Assembly: GCF_003977755.1 (NCBI RefSeq)
Contig: NZ_RQWN01000001.1
Coordinates: 822,995-886,994 of the forward strand
Length of the DNA: 64,000 nt
Direction of reading: 5' to 3'
Source: Haloterrigena salifodinae
GTDB lineage: Archaea; Halobacteriota; Halobacteria; Halobacteriales; Natrialbaceae
This document shows, piece after piece, positions 34,456-42,325 of the stretch. Each line of letters begins with the position of its first letter. Position 1 is the stretch's first letter. The notes beneath the pieces are model-generated. The model ran no database searches. It was not told the origin of the DNA and saw only the letters and a program-made list of their open reading frames with translations. A program made the translations under genes and the position numbers.

Positions 34456-35256
34456 TTAGAGGTCGATCCCGCCATTGACGTCGATAACTTCGCCGGTGAC
34501 GTATCCCGACTGCTCGCTCGCGAGATACCGGACGAGCCCGGCAATTTCCTCGACGGTCGCGAACCGCTCGAGCGGGATGTCCTCGCGCAAGTCGTCCCGA
34601 ACGGTCTCGGGGATGGACTCGATCATCTCTGTCCGCGTGAAACCGGGCGCGATGCAGTTGGCCGTCGTCCCCGTTCCGGCCAACTCGAGCGCGAGCGACC
34701 TGGTAAAGCCGAAGAGGCCGCTCTTGGCCGCGGCGTAGTTCGCCTGACCGACGTTCCCCTGCTTGCCGATCACGCTCGAGACGCTGATGATCCGGCCGTT
34801 CGGAGCGGCCTCGAGGTCGTCGTAGAACGCCTTCGTGCAGTTGAACGCGCCGTTGAGCGAGACGTCGACGACGCGGTGCCAGTCCTCGGCGGTCATGTTC
34901 GCGAACGTGCGGTCGGCCGTGATGCCCGCATTGTTGACGAGGACGTCGATCGGGCCGAACGCGTCGGCGACCGCGTCGTGCATCGTGTCGACCGCACTGC
35001 GGTCGGTGACGTCGGCCTGTACCGGATGGGCCGTGCCGTCGGTATCGGCCTCGGTGATCGCGTCGGCGACCGCGTGGGCGTCGGCCTCCGAGGAGCGGTA
35101 GTTGACGATCACGGTCGCGCCGTACCGCCCGAGTTCTCGAGCGATGCCGCGTCCGATCCCGCGCGAGCCGCCGGTCACCAGACACGTTCGCCCCGCGAGC
35201 GGCTGGCGGGACGGACGCTCCAACTCGGCCGGCCGGTCGGCCGTCTCCACGCTCAT
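34456..35256 (-). CDS. phaB: 3-oxoacyl-CoA/ACP reductase, PhaB/FabG type
   Basis: 266-residue SDR with TGGSRGIGRGIA, NNAGITADRTFANM, SVSSVIGKQGNVGQANYAAAK (Ser-Tyr-Lys catalytic set) and C-terminal GGIDL. The text GNVGQANYAAAKSG is characteristic of PhaB-type acetoacetyl-CoA reductases, which use NADPH to make (R)-3-hydroxybutyryl-CoA for polyhydroxyalkanoate. No phaC/phaE is in the window, so a general fatty or keto-acyl role is also possible. Its start overlaps the upstream gene by ATGA, third gene of a three-gene operon. Confidence 0.85.
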   Translation of the reverse strand: MSVETADRPAELERPSRQPLAGRTCLVTGGSRGIGRGIARELGRYGATVIVNYRSSEADAHAVADAITEADTDGTAHPVQADVTDRSAVDTMHDAVADAFGPIDVLVNNAGITADRTFANMTAEDWHRVVDVSLNGAFNCTKAFYDDLEAAPNGRIISVSSVIGKQGNVGQANYAAAKSGLFGFTRSLALELAGTGTTANCIAPGFTRTEMIESIPETVRDDLREDIPLERFATVEEIAGLVRYLASEQSGYVTGEVIDVNGGIDL

Positions 35257-35870
35257 TGGCGACCCTCCAGCGGTGTCGGCCCCTCGCGTTGGTGCGTCCC
35301 CGGGCGAACGTCGTTTCCGTTCGCTTCGACGGTCGCGAGCAGGTCGTTGACGGTGTACGTCCGCGACCGCTCCGCCGACGGCCGTTCCGTATAGGGGACG
35401 ACGCCTCGAATCGACGCTGCGTCCGCGTCGACGGCGTCTGCGATCGTCGCGTCCTCTTCGACCTCGGAGATCGCCAGCGCGACGACCGGAACCCGAACTC
35501 GCTCGCGCGGTTCGTCGGAGTCGGTGTCGAACGGCGACGGCGGAACCGCCTGTCGGCGAAACGCCGGCTCGAGCGAGTGGCCCTTCCGGGCGGCCCAGCG
35601 TTCGAACTCGGCGACGAGTTCGTCGCGGCTCGACCCGTTTTCACCGGTCGATCCGGCGGTCGAGCGGTACTCGGGCGGCCAGTGGGTCACACGGTAGTCA
35701 TCGATCACGTCGCGTTCGTCGAGGTCTCGGAGCCGCTCGACGACGTCGTCGATGGTCGCCGTGATGGCCGGCGGAACGCTCCCTCGGACGTAACAGTCGA
35801 CCCGGAGACTCGCGGCCGAATCGATATTGAGGACCGGCGCGAATGGCGATTCGATCTCACCGGCAGGCAT
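35253..35870 (-). CDS. haloarchaeal hypothetical protein in the phaB operon
   Basis: 205 residues. The N-terminal domain (about 18-70) reads SLRVDCYVRGSVPPAITATI and VVERLRDLDERDVIDDYRVT, a beta-alpha ferredoxin-like pattern seen in many haloarchaeal proteins, followed by an Arg/Ser-rich middle and a C-terminal strand-helix part ending near residue 180. No catalytic motif. Sandwiched between a wHTH gene (14-base overlap) and phaB (4-base overlap), so it is probably a partner of that regulator. Function not known. Confidence 0.7.
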   Translation of the reverse strand: MPAGEIESPFAPVLNIDSAASLRVDCYVRGSVPPAITATIDDVVERLRDLDERDVIDDYRVTHWPPEYRSTAGSTGENGSSRDELVAEFERWAARKGHSLEPAFRRQAVPPSPFDTDSDEPRERVRVPVVALAISEVEEDATIADAVDADAASIRGVVPYTERPSAERSRTYTVNDLLATVEANGNDVRPGTHQREGPTPLEGRQ

Positions 35871-36075
35871 AACCGACCTCCGTGGACCGAACGCGGCCCT
35901 CCTCGACGAGCGATCGCAGAATCGGCAGAAGTGTCAATTTCGATAGTCCCAGCAGCTGCTGGAGTTCGGACACCGTCGCCTCTTCGAGTACCAGCACGGA
36001 GAGATACACGAGCTTCGTCCGCGGCGCGTCGAATTCGTCCGGTACTGTCGGCTGGTGTTCGGTTGTGGACATCAT
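35857..36075 (-). CDS. small winged-HTH protein, first gene of the phaB operon
   Basis: About 72 residues (ATG 36075 or 36072). Helix-turn-helix with wing: KLVYLSVLVLEEATVSELQQ, then LLGLSKLTLLPILRSLVEEG and wing RVRSTEVGYACR. It looks like an isolated TrmB/ArsR-type DNA-binding domain. A TATA box (36101-36110, minus ATCTTTATGT) lies about 30 bases upstream, so this is the promoter-proximal gene. It may regulate the operon itself. Confidence 0.75.
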   Translation of the reverse strand: MMSTTEHQPTVPDEFDAPRTKLVYLSVLVLEEATVSELQQLLGLSKLTLLPILRSLVEEGRVRSTEVGYACR

Positions 36076-36561
36076 CCATGGACGACGGCAACGAACCGAC
36101 ACATAAAGATGATTGAGAGGTGGTCCCATACACCATAGGCCGTACGCAGCCAGCGGTATTCTTGGCTATTATTCATGCATAATATCGGCCTCTCGAGCGT
36201 GACATAATTTCCGCCGGATCGATTGTTTCATCAAATCACGTATCTGTCGAGAAAGCGATAGCGGAGGTGTATCGGCGTCTCGTGAGAAGAGCGACCGCTC
36301 TCGGCGCGACTGCGTTACGGATCGGTCCGGTCGGAAGTGGATGATGTCCACGAGTGGCCGTCGACTGCGGCCAACCGCGGTGGGCGAACCCGGATCTCGA
36401 TCCGGATTCCCTGCGATCGCTTCTAGACGTTCGATCGGGAAAATTGTACTCCCAAACAATTTTGGTGTTTACTGCCTGATGATGCACGAATGTGGCGTGG
36501 ATGCCCTCACTCGAATCGCGCCGCACTAATCTCCCGAGGGCGAGCACCGTCGGATACGCAG
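36076..36561. other. intergenic region, no gene seen
   Basis: About 490 bases between two minus-strand units. Apart from the phaB-operon TATA box it holds a near-palindrome ATTATTCATGCATAAT at 36168-36183, CCGGAT-CTCG-ATCCGG near 36393-36408 and the perfect AAAATTGT/ACAATTTT dyad at 36440-36463. Open frames here have no protein character. Confidence 0.5.
36440..36463. terminator. AT-rich hairpin behind the small zinc-finger gene
   Basis: AAAATTGT, eight-base loop, ACAATTTT, perfect 8-bp stem, about 100 bases downstream of the zinc-finger stop. The arm read on the minus strand ends in TTTT, so it may end the HalOD1/zinc-finger transcript. It might equally be a protein-binding dyad. Confidence 0.35.
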
Positions 36562-36693
36562 TTAGCCCGCGGTGAATCGAAAACTCGTTCCGCCACAGTC
36601 GGGGCACGAATCAACCCGCTTCGGGAGCGGTTCGGAAGCGCTCTCAGAGAGGAGCACGAAGCCGCACTCGTCGCACTCAATGTACGTGTCCAT
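36562..36693 (-). CDS. small CPxCG-type zinc finger protein, 43 residues
   Basis: Reads MDTYIECDECGFVLLSESAS, then PLPKRVDSCPDCGG and a short end FRFTAG before the stop. Two C-x2-C knuckles (CDEC, CPDC) make one zinc site, the plan of haloarchaeal micro zinc-finger proteins, some of which affect biofilm and motility. It starts 12 bases after the stop of the HalOD1 gene and must share its message. Too short for usual gene finding; Cys spacing and tight linkage support it. A HalOD1/zinc-finger pair occurs again at 52661-52997. Confidence 0.78.
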   Translation of the reverse strand: MDTYIECDECGFVLLSESASEPLPKRVDSCPDCGGTSFRFTAG

Positions 36694-36705
36694 ACAGACC
36701 GTCAA

Positions 36706-36969
36706 TCAGCTTCCTCTCGCCGGTTCTATCCGAACTCCTGCGCCGCTGTTCTCCACAGAAACTCGAACAGTGCCGTCGGGTCCGCCGGTACCAGCATCTC
36801 TCAAAGATTCGACGGATATCGTCCTCGCGCCCGTCCAGTGGATAGCCGCCTCGAGAGCGTCCGGTTCGATACTCCGATACCGCAGAAGAAATTTCAACAG
36901 AGCGGCGTTGGTGACCAGCGAAAACTGCTTTCCAGTGGGATGAGTGATCGCGTGCTGGCTACGTTCCAT
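36706..36969 (-). CDS. HalOD1-like output domain protein
   Basis: 87 residues. The second half, RSIEPDALEAAIHWTG and TVRVSVENSGAGVRIEP, matches the HalOD1 plan (DPDAL helix, then two strands); the first half is diverged, and a 15-residue insertion lies between helix and strands. HalOD1 is a haloarchaeal domain thought to act as an output part of signalling systems. Start ATG 36969 is fixed by the TATA box 27 bases upstream, ruling out the longer frame from 37062. It heads a two-gene unit with the zinc finger. Confidence 0.7.
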   Translation of the reverse strand: MERSQHAITHPTGKQFSLVTNAALLKFLLRYRSIEPDALEAAIHWTGARTISVESLRDAGTGGPDGTVRVSVENSGAGVRIEPARGS

Positions 36970-36991
36970 ACCACCCTCAATCCACTCGACA

Positions 36992-37000
36992 GTTATAAAC
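36992..37000 (-). promoter_or_regulatory. TATA box of the HalOD1/zinc-finger unit
   Basis: On the minus strand GTTTATAAC, centred 27 bases before ATG 36969. It predicts transcription from the start codon itself, a leaderless message. A second AT-rich stretch lies directly upstream (AATAATTCAG). Confidence 0.65.
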
Positions 37001-37126
37001 TCTTTCTGAATTATTCTATTATCGTACCAAACTGGCGCAGATACTTGGATTATCGAAGCCAAACTCTATTCGATTATCTAAATCGCATCGCGTTACGATC
37101 ATCAAAACCCGAAGCTGGCGACTCGC

Positions 37127-37637
37127 TCAGGACAGTTCGTGGTTCGCATCCGGCTCGCTCTCGTCGTTGGCCACGGATTCGCTCCCAAAGTGATCGAACG
37201 GTCGAAAGTAGTGTGTTGGAGGAGTTCTTCGCTCTCCACCTGGTGCCCGAGCGTATCGAGCGTCTGCGCGATACGCGTTACGTCGTCGTGTTTCGGCGCC
37301 ACCGCCATCCCTCGATGTTCTCGCGCCCGGTCATCAACTCCTGTACTTCGATCACCCCTTCTATCTGGAGCGTCTCGTTCGCCAGTTCCTGTCGGTTGAT
37401 GATTCGGGACGTACACGTGAGGCGGATCTCGAGTTGATAACCGGCGTTCTCGTAGTTGATGGTCGGAACGTAGCCTTCGATGATCCCCCGTTGCTCGAGG
37501 TTTCTGATGGGGTTCCGAACGGTGCCATCCGAAACGCCGATCTACTCCCCGGTTTCGTTTCGCGCGTCGCGCTGCAGGCGTTGGAGGATTTTCCGATCCG
37601 TCTCGTCGAGCGGAGTGTATTCTGCCGACGCGCACAT
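37127..37637 (-). pseudogene. broken Lrp/AsnC-family regulator
   Basis: From ATG 37637: YTPLDETDRKILQRLQRDAR leads into the HTH, then a TAG stop at 37542-37544 interrupts it. The same frame continues IGVSDGTVRNPIRNLEQRG, GYVPTINYENAGYQLEIRL and QIEGVIEVQELMTGRENIEG. A frame change gives MAVAPKHDDVTRIAQTLDTL, and another HYFRPFDHFGSESVANDESE to a stop at 37127. HTH and RAM ligand domain are thus all recognisable at normal length (about 165 residues) but with one stop and two frameshifts. Assuming no sequencing errors, it is dead. Confidence 0.85.
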
Positions 37638-37864
37638 GTGCCGATCAACAATCCTGTCTTCCTTGTCGTCCCTGTCTAGACGGATTCGGACTCGTCGAGT
37701 CCGCCGTTCGAACGCGGTCGCCGTCGCGGAATGCGGCGGTTGTCGAGTTCGGAGATGGGGGTTTCTGGAGGCATTGCGTTTCACTCGGACGGCGACAGCG
37801 TAATCGAGAACTCACATCGCTCGTCTCGTCGATAACCGGCCACTCGAAACAACTGCAGGGATAT

Positions 37865-38251
37865 TCAAGACCGAAGTAACAGGACTTTCACCTGCCCCAC
37901 GGCGTCGAAATCGCGGAGTCGATACACGAGTTTGCGAACGCGGGCCGCCTCGCCGCGACAGAAAATCGTTTCCAGACACCAATCGCCTTCGTGCGTGTGG
38001 CTCGTCGTCGTAATGATGTCCTGAAAATCGTGTTGCACGTCGTGGAGTTCGCGGATCACGTGCTCGTGTTGATAATCGAAGGCAAGCGCGGTTGTCACTT
38101 CGCCCGAGACGGTCTCGAGTTCGGTGTGAGCCTCGATATACTCCTGCATCGCTTCCCGAACTGCTCGTGACCGGGAGTCGAATCCCTCAGTCTGCCACGT
38201 CTGATCAAATTCCTCGAGTAAGTCATCCGGAATATTGAAACTGGTACGCAT
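37865..38251 (-). CDS. NikR-like nickel-responsive regulator
   Basis: 128 residues. N-terminal ribbon-helix-helix (MRTSFNIPDDLLEEFDQTWQ, SRSRAVREAMQEYI) and an ACT-like ligand domain. The nickel ligands of NikR (His, His-x-His, Cys) are represented by HEHVIRELHDVQHDF and TTSHTHEGDWCLETIFCRG; the spacing HTHEGDWC is one residue shorter than in E. coli NikR. It likely represses metal transport when nickel or another metal is bound. The divergent neighbour is a NicO-like transporter with a His-rich loop. Confidence 0.83.
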   Translation of the reverse strand: MRTSFNIPDDLLEEFDQTWQTEGFDSRSRAVREAMQEYIEAHTELETVSGEVTTALAFDYQHEHVIRELHDVQHDFQDIITTTSHTHEGDWCLETIFCRGEAARVRKLVYRLRDFDAVGQVKVLLLRS

Positions 38252-38377
38252 CTGGTTACAGCGGACTTAGCGGGGTGAACGAATGGGTGCTGTGGTTTTT
38301 CACGCCGACCGTGGTATTACGATCCCCCTCAATCGGTGCTAACAGCATTTTTGTGCCGTCTCTCCCGAGGATTCCGC

Positions 38378-39133
38378 ATGGATCTCGGTCTCGTTGCAGG
38401 TGTCGTTACGATCGGCTTTATCCACGGCGTGCTCCCGGATCACGGGTGGCCGATCGCTGCGACCTACGGGTTGAATCGCTCGCGGACGTGGCTCTACGGG
38501 GCGGTCGCAGGACTCGTTCTCGGAGTCGGACATCTGATTAGCAGCGTCGCACTGGTAGTGGCGTACTTTTGGTTCAGTCGCTTCGCTGCCTTCGCCGAAG
38601 GCCCGTGGATGCGATATATCGCAGGGATCATCCTCATTCTACTGGGAATCCACGAATATCGGAACGGCGGACACGGGTCAGGTCACGATCACGATGAGTC
38701 CCACCACGACCACGCCCATACCCACACTCATGAACACGATCATTCACACGACCACAACCATTCGGGGACCACCTCCCAGCGCGGGAGACTGACCCGGATT
38801 CGGGAGCGACTGTTCGGCGGACATCGTCATTTGAGTGACGAAGACGCTGAACGCGGATTGATGGCCCTCGGGACGACCGCCCTCCTGCTGGGGTTCGCCC
38901 ACGAGGAGCCGATTCAAATTCTGGCGATCTGTACGGGGACGGCCTACTGCCTGGAACTGATGCTGGTTTATTCGCTGGTCGTGATCATTGCGATCCTCAT
39001 TCCGACGCTTCTCTTGATCGCGGGCTACGAACGCCACCGCGAAACGGTCGACCAGTACACGCCGTACCTACCGTTGCTGACGGCGACGGTGCTGGTGGGC
39101 ATGGGACTGACGTTCATTCTCGGGATCTTCTGA
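38378..39133 (+). CDS. NicO/RcnA-like nickel/cobalt transporter
   Basis: 251 residues with six membrane helices. Helix 1 carries GFIHGVLPDHGWPIA, the H-x4-DH motif of this transporter class, and helix 4 has GFAHEEPIQIL. The loop between them (about 103-135) contains more than 15 His, including HHDHAHTHTHEHDHSHDHNH. Such proteins export or import Ni2+/Co2+; the His-rich loop buffers metal. Start ATG 38378. Divergent from the NikR-like gene across 126 bases, which should hold their operator, although I found no perfect dyad there. Confidence 0.82.
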   Translation: MDLGLVAGVVTIGFIHGVLPDHGWPIAATYGLNRSRTWLYGAVAGLVLGVGHLISSVALVVAYFWFSRFAAFAEGPWMRYIAGIILILLGIHEYRNGGHGSGHDHDESHHDHAHTHTHEHDHSHDHNHSGTTSQRGRLTRIRERLFGGHRHLSDEDAERGLMALGTTALLLGFAHEEPIQILAICTGTAYCLELMLVYSLVVIIAILIPTLLLIAGYERHRETVDQYTPYLPLLTATVLVGMGLTFILGIF

Positions 39134-39231
39134 GGACTCCCGGTCCTGACCACCGTCCTCTCTTCAGCGCCAGTCCGTGTTCAGTTGCCACTTTGTGACT
39201 GGTGTCGCGAAGCGGTTCGTCGCAAAAGGAA

Positions 39232-39305
39232 AGCCGGTGGAGGGATTTGAACCCTCGACCTAATCCTTACGAAGGATTCGCTCTGCCAGTCTGAGCTACA
39301 CCGGC
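39232..39305 (-). tRNA. tRNA-Thr (CGU anticodon)
   Basis: Minus-strand cloverleaf of 74 nt: acceptor GCCGGTG/CACCGGC, D-arm GCTC/GAGC, anticodon stem AATCC/GGATT with loop TTCGTAA (anticodon CGT), T-arm GAGGG-TTCAAAT-CCCTC. Discriminator base is U; the CCA end is not encoded; no intron and no long variable arm. It reads ACG codons. Confidence 0.97.
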
Positions 39306-39389
39306 GCGAGTGTACTCTGTTGTAGGGCCGATACCAGCCATAAGGATTGCGAATCGTCACGGCCGTGCGATGGGATCTCGTACCTCGAG

Positions 39390-40472
39390 TCAGCGCTCGA
39401 GTCGAACGTCCAGACAGACGTTCAGTTCGTGGGGGGCGTACGACCGCACGACGTGCTCTGTCTCCACCGAAACGTCGTACGCCGGTTCGGCGGCCTCGCG
39501 GATCGCCCGCTCTCCGGGACCGAACGGGTCGTCCTCGTGCTGGATGTCGTAATAGTGGAGCACGCAGTTGTCGCCCGCGACGGTGACGGCGGCCTCGAGG
39601 AACTCGTCGGCGCTGTGGGGGAGGTTCATTACGACGCGGTCGGCCCAGCCCTCGTACTCGGGCGCTACCTCGCGAACACCGTCGCACTCACACCGTTCGC
39701 GCGACGAGCCCGCAACGAGGTTGCGGACGTCGTCACAGATCGCCGTCACCCGATCCTCGACGCCGTTGCGGCGCGCGTTCTCCCGCAGGTAGTCGATGGC
39801 GTCCGGGTTGACGTCGACGCCGACGCACTCGGCGCCGCGCTTCGCGATGGGGATCACGAACGGGCCGACGCCGGCGAACATGTCGAAGACGTGCTCGTCC
39901 GCCGCTCGCGGGCGCTGCCCGCTCGCGTTTTCCGAGGCGCTACGCGCCTCGCTTCCGACCTGTTCGACGACTCGATTGCGCTCGGTCGCGAGTCGCGGCG
40001 AAAAGTACACCTCGGCGAGATCGAGCAGGAACTCGCAGCCGTACTCGCGGTGGACGACCTCCGTGTTCGCGCCCGCGAGCAGTTCCCAGTCGCGGACGCG
40101 GGTCTCCCCCTTCACTTTCGAGGCCTTGTTGAGGACCGTCTCGAGGGGCAGATCCGACGCGACGATCGCGTCGGCGATCTCCCGGGCGCGTTCGTCGTCG
40201 TCCTCGTCGAGCAGCGCCGCACGGCCCAGTCGCTCGTAGGACGGCTCGAAGCCGAGCAGGTCCGCGGGCGTCGTCTGTGTCTCGCGCTCCTCGAGCGTCC
40301 GGGAGACGACCTCGAACTCCGCGGGAATCGCGTCGGGGTCAGTGATCGGGATGTAGAGGCTGCCGTCGTCGACGGTCAGTTCGTACTCGTCGTCGATCAG
40401 GTCCGCGTCCGCGAGTCGCTGACGCGTGGCTTCCCCTTCCTCGCGCGGCGCGCGGACGCACGGCACTTCCAT
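39390..40472 (-). CDS. trm5: tRNA (guanine37-N1)-methyltransferase Trm5
   Basis: 360 residues. N-terminal substrate domain, then DLAEVYFSPRLATERNRV, SAM-binding DMFAGVGPFVIPIAKRG, CVGVDVNPDAIDYLREN and catalytic VVMNLPHSADEFL, all class-I Trm5/Taw2 features. It methylates G37 next to the anticodon, which prevents frameshifting; archaeal homologues can also take part in wyosine synthesis. Residues 173-192 (VGSEARSASENASGQRPRAA) are an insertion before the SAM motif whose DNA consists of two palindromes (39908-39951). Start ATG 40472. Confidence 0.9.
   Translation of the reverse strand: MEVPCVRAPREEGEATRQRLADADLIDDEYELTVDDGSLYIPITDPDAIPAEFEVVSRTLEERETQTTPADLLGFEPSYERLGRAALLDEDDDERAREIADAIVASDLPLETVLNKASKVKGETRVRDWELLAGANTEVVHREYGCEFLLDLAEVYFSPRLATERNRVVEQVGSEARSASENASGQRPRAADEHVFDMFAGVGPFVIPIAKRGAECVGVDVNPDAIDYLRENARRNGVEDRVTAICDDVRNLVAGSSRERCECDGVREVAPEYEGWADRVVMNLPHSADEFLEAAVTVAGDNCVLHYYDIQHEDDPFGPGERAIREAAEPAYDVSVETEHVVRSYAPHELNVCLDVRLER
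39908..39951. repeat. two triloop palindromes inside trm5
   Basis: 39908-39922: GCGGGC, loop GCT, GCCCGC. 39933-39951: CGAGGCGC, loop TAC, GCGCCTCG. They have the same build as the array at 2916-3129 and fall exactly in a non-conserved linker of Trm5, in frame, so the element was tolerated in the coding sequence. Confidence 0.8.
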
Positions 40473-40598
40473 ACCCGAACGAAGCCGTCGAACCGCCGTA
40501 ACGGTGACGTTTCGCCGCGCCGTCGGACGCCGTCGATCGAGACTCGAGTCGCGGACGCCGGAGTGACAGTTTTCAGGCCGCCGCCGGTACTGGTCGGT

Positions 40599-41057
40599 AT
40601 GCGAGAGCTGACGACAACGGAGACGGTCCGCGAGAAGGGATCGTGGCTGTTCACGGTGCGGGACCAGTACGGCGAACTGGACGAAGTGATTCTCGTTCCT
40701 TGCGATAACGAGAGCGGCTCGGCCAGCGGGCAGGCGTCGACCGACGGCGGCGTCGAGGCGTGGATCAACCGCTGTACGCACGAAGCCCAGCGCTTCGATA
40801 CGGGCCGAGGCGTCCCGATGCGCGAGGGCCGGATCATCTGTCCGAAACACGGCTCGATGTTCGATTCCTGTTCGGGCTACTGTGACAACGGCGAGGCCGC
40901 CGACACGACGCTTCCGTCGGTCGACATCTCGGTCCGAAACGACGGCCGGATCGTGCTCACTGACGACGAACTGACGTTCGTCGGCGAGGGTGGGATCGAC
41001 GACAACGAGAGCGACGGCGACGACGGCCCCGCCTCGACCTCTCACATCGGATTCTGA
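40599..41057 (+). CDS. Rieske-type [2Fe-2S] ferredoxin-like protein
   Basis: 152 residues. The cluster ligands are C59-x-H61 (NRCTHEAQRF) and C81-x2-H84 (ICPKHGSMFD). Typical small Rieske proteins serve as electron carriers for oxygenases or nitrite reductase; no partner enzyme lies nearby. A Ser/Gly-rich insert (38-52) separates the first strands. No signal, cytoplasmic. ATG 40599 divergent from trm5. Confidence 0.88.
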   Translation: MRELTTTETVREKGSWLFTVRDQYGELDEVILVPCDNESGSASGQASTDGGVEAWINRCTHEAQRFDTGRGVPMREGRIICPKHGSMFDSCSGYCDNGEAADTTLPSVDISVRNDGRIVLTDDELTFVGEGGIDDNESDGDDGPASTSHIGF

Positions 41058-41142
41058 GACTCGTTCGCCGCCGACGGTCTCCGCGTGGCAAGCGCAACCC
41101 GCCGTCTTTTGCCCGTCGCGGTCGTCGCTCAGCCCGATACAG

Positions 41143-41346
41143 ATGTCGTCGACAACGAACGATCGATCGGGACTGATGAGAAAGATCGGCGTCGTGACGA
41201 CCCTGATAGACGCGATACGGGAGTTCTCGAAGGGACACCGCGGAAGCGGCCTGGTGCTCCTCGTCGCGGCCGCGCTCTCCTCGCGAATCCCCGGTATCGG
41301 AACGGCCGCGTCGCTGCTCCTGCGGGCGTACCGACGGCTCCGCTGA
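41143..41346 (+). CDS. small conserved haloarchaeal protein, 67 residues
   Basis: The core reads IGVVTTLIDAIREFSKGHRG followed by the hydrophobic LVLLVAAALSSRIPGIGTAA and a basic end LLLRAYRRLR. One membrane-associated helix is likely, or a helical hairpin. The even mixture of small and hydrophobic residues with a basic tail argues for a real protein. Role unknown. Start ATG 41143; a shorter start is Met12. Confidence 0.65.
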   Translation: MSSTTNDRSGLMRKIGVVTTLIDAIREFSKGHRGSGLVLLVAAALSSRIPGIGTAASLLLRAYRRLR

Positions 41347-41412
41347 GACGGCGTCGCGATCGGTGACCGCCGTCTCGAAAGCGTATTCCGGACGCTGATA
41401 CTACGAGCGCCC

Positions 41413-42201
41413 ATGCTCACCTTCATCGGCCTCGGACTCTACGACGAGCAGTCGATCACCGTCGAGGGCCGGGACGCCCTCCGGAACGCCGATCGCGCCT
41501 ACGCCGAGTTCTACACCAGCAAACTGCTCGGCGCGACCGCCGCGGACCTCGAGGCCGCCCACGGCGTCGACGTCGAGGTTCGGGACCGCGCGGGCGTCGA
41601 ACAGCACCCGGACGACATCCTCGCAGCCGCCGAGAGCGAGGACGTGGCCTTCCTGACCGCTGGCGACACGATGATCTCGACGACCCACGTCGACCTCCGC
41701 CTGCGGGCCCACGACCGCGGGATCGAGACGCGGGTGATCCACGGCGTCACGGCCCAGACGGCCGCCAGTTCCCTGACCGGGCTCCAAAACTACCGCTTCG
41801 GGAAGGCGACCACCCTCCCGTTCCCCTACGCTCACGGCGCCGACGGCCTGCCGGCGAGCGTGACGGATACGATCGACGCGAACCGGGAGGACGGCCTCCA
41901 CACGGTCGTCTACCTCGACATCAAAGTCGATCACGAACTCACCGACGAGGACGAGTACATGACCGCCGACGTCGGCGCCGAGTTGCTCGCTGAAGAGTAC
42001 CCCGACCTCGTCGGCGTCGTCGTCGCTCGCGCCGGCAGCCCCGATCCGCTCGTCGCGGCTGGAACCATGTCGGAACTCGCCGAGCGAGAGTTCGGCGACC
42101 CGCTGCACCTGCTCATCGTTCCCGGCGAGTGTCACGCCCTCGAGGCCGACGCGCTGGTCGAACTCGCCGACGCCGATCGGGACGCACTCGAGACGCATTG
42201 A
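41413..42201 (+). CDS. dphB: diphthine synthase
   Basis: 262 residues, tetrapyrrole-methylase fold. MLTFIGLGLYDEQSITVEGR, AFLTAGDTMISTTHVDLR, TAQTAASSLTGLQNYRFGKA and HTVVYLDIKVDHELTDEDEYM are characteristic. Using S-adenosylmethionine it methylates the modified histidine of translation factor aEF2 during diphthamide synthesis. Complete and unremarkable. Start ATG 41413, in own transcription unit. Confidence 0.95.
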   Translation: MLTFIGLGLYDEQSITVEGRDALRNADRAYAEFYTSKLLGATAADLEAAHGVDVEVRDRAGVEQHPDDILAAAESEDVAFLTAGDTMISTTHVDLRLRAHDRGIETRVIHGVTAQTAASSLTGLQNYRFGKATTLPFPYAHGADGLPASVTDTIDANREDGLHTVVYLDIKVDHELTDEDEYMTADVGAELLAEEYPDLVGVVVARAGSPDPLVAAGTMSELAEREFGDPLHLLIVPGECHALEADALVELADADRDALETH

Positions 42202-42325
42202 TCCGAGACACGAGCGAGCCGTCTTAGGCGAACTGACTCGAGTCACAAGCGGGTTCGTCCGTCCGCCAGTGACTCGAGCGCGTCGAACGCGTGGCTATTT
42301 AGGGCCCCGGCGGCTGTCCTGATCC

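Noticed and set aside
38680-38770. Tandem repeat in the metal transporter gene
   Set aside because: The repetitive DNA is simply the CAC/CAT codons of the His-rich loop.
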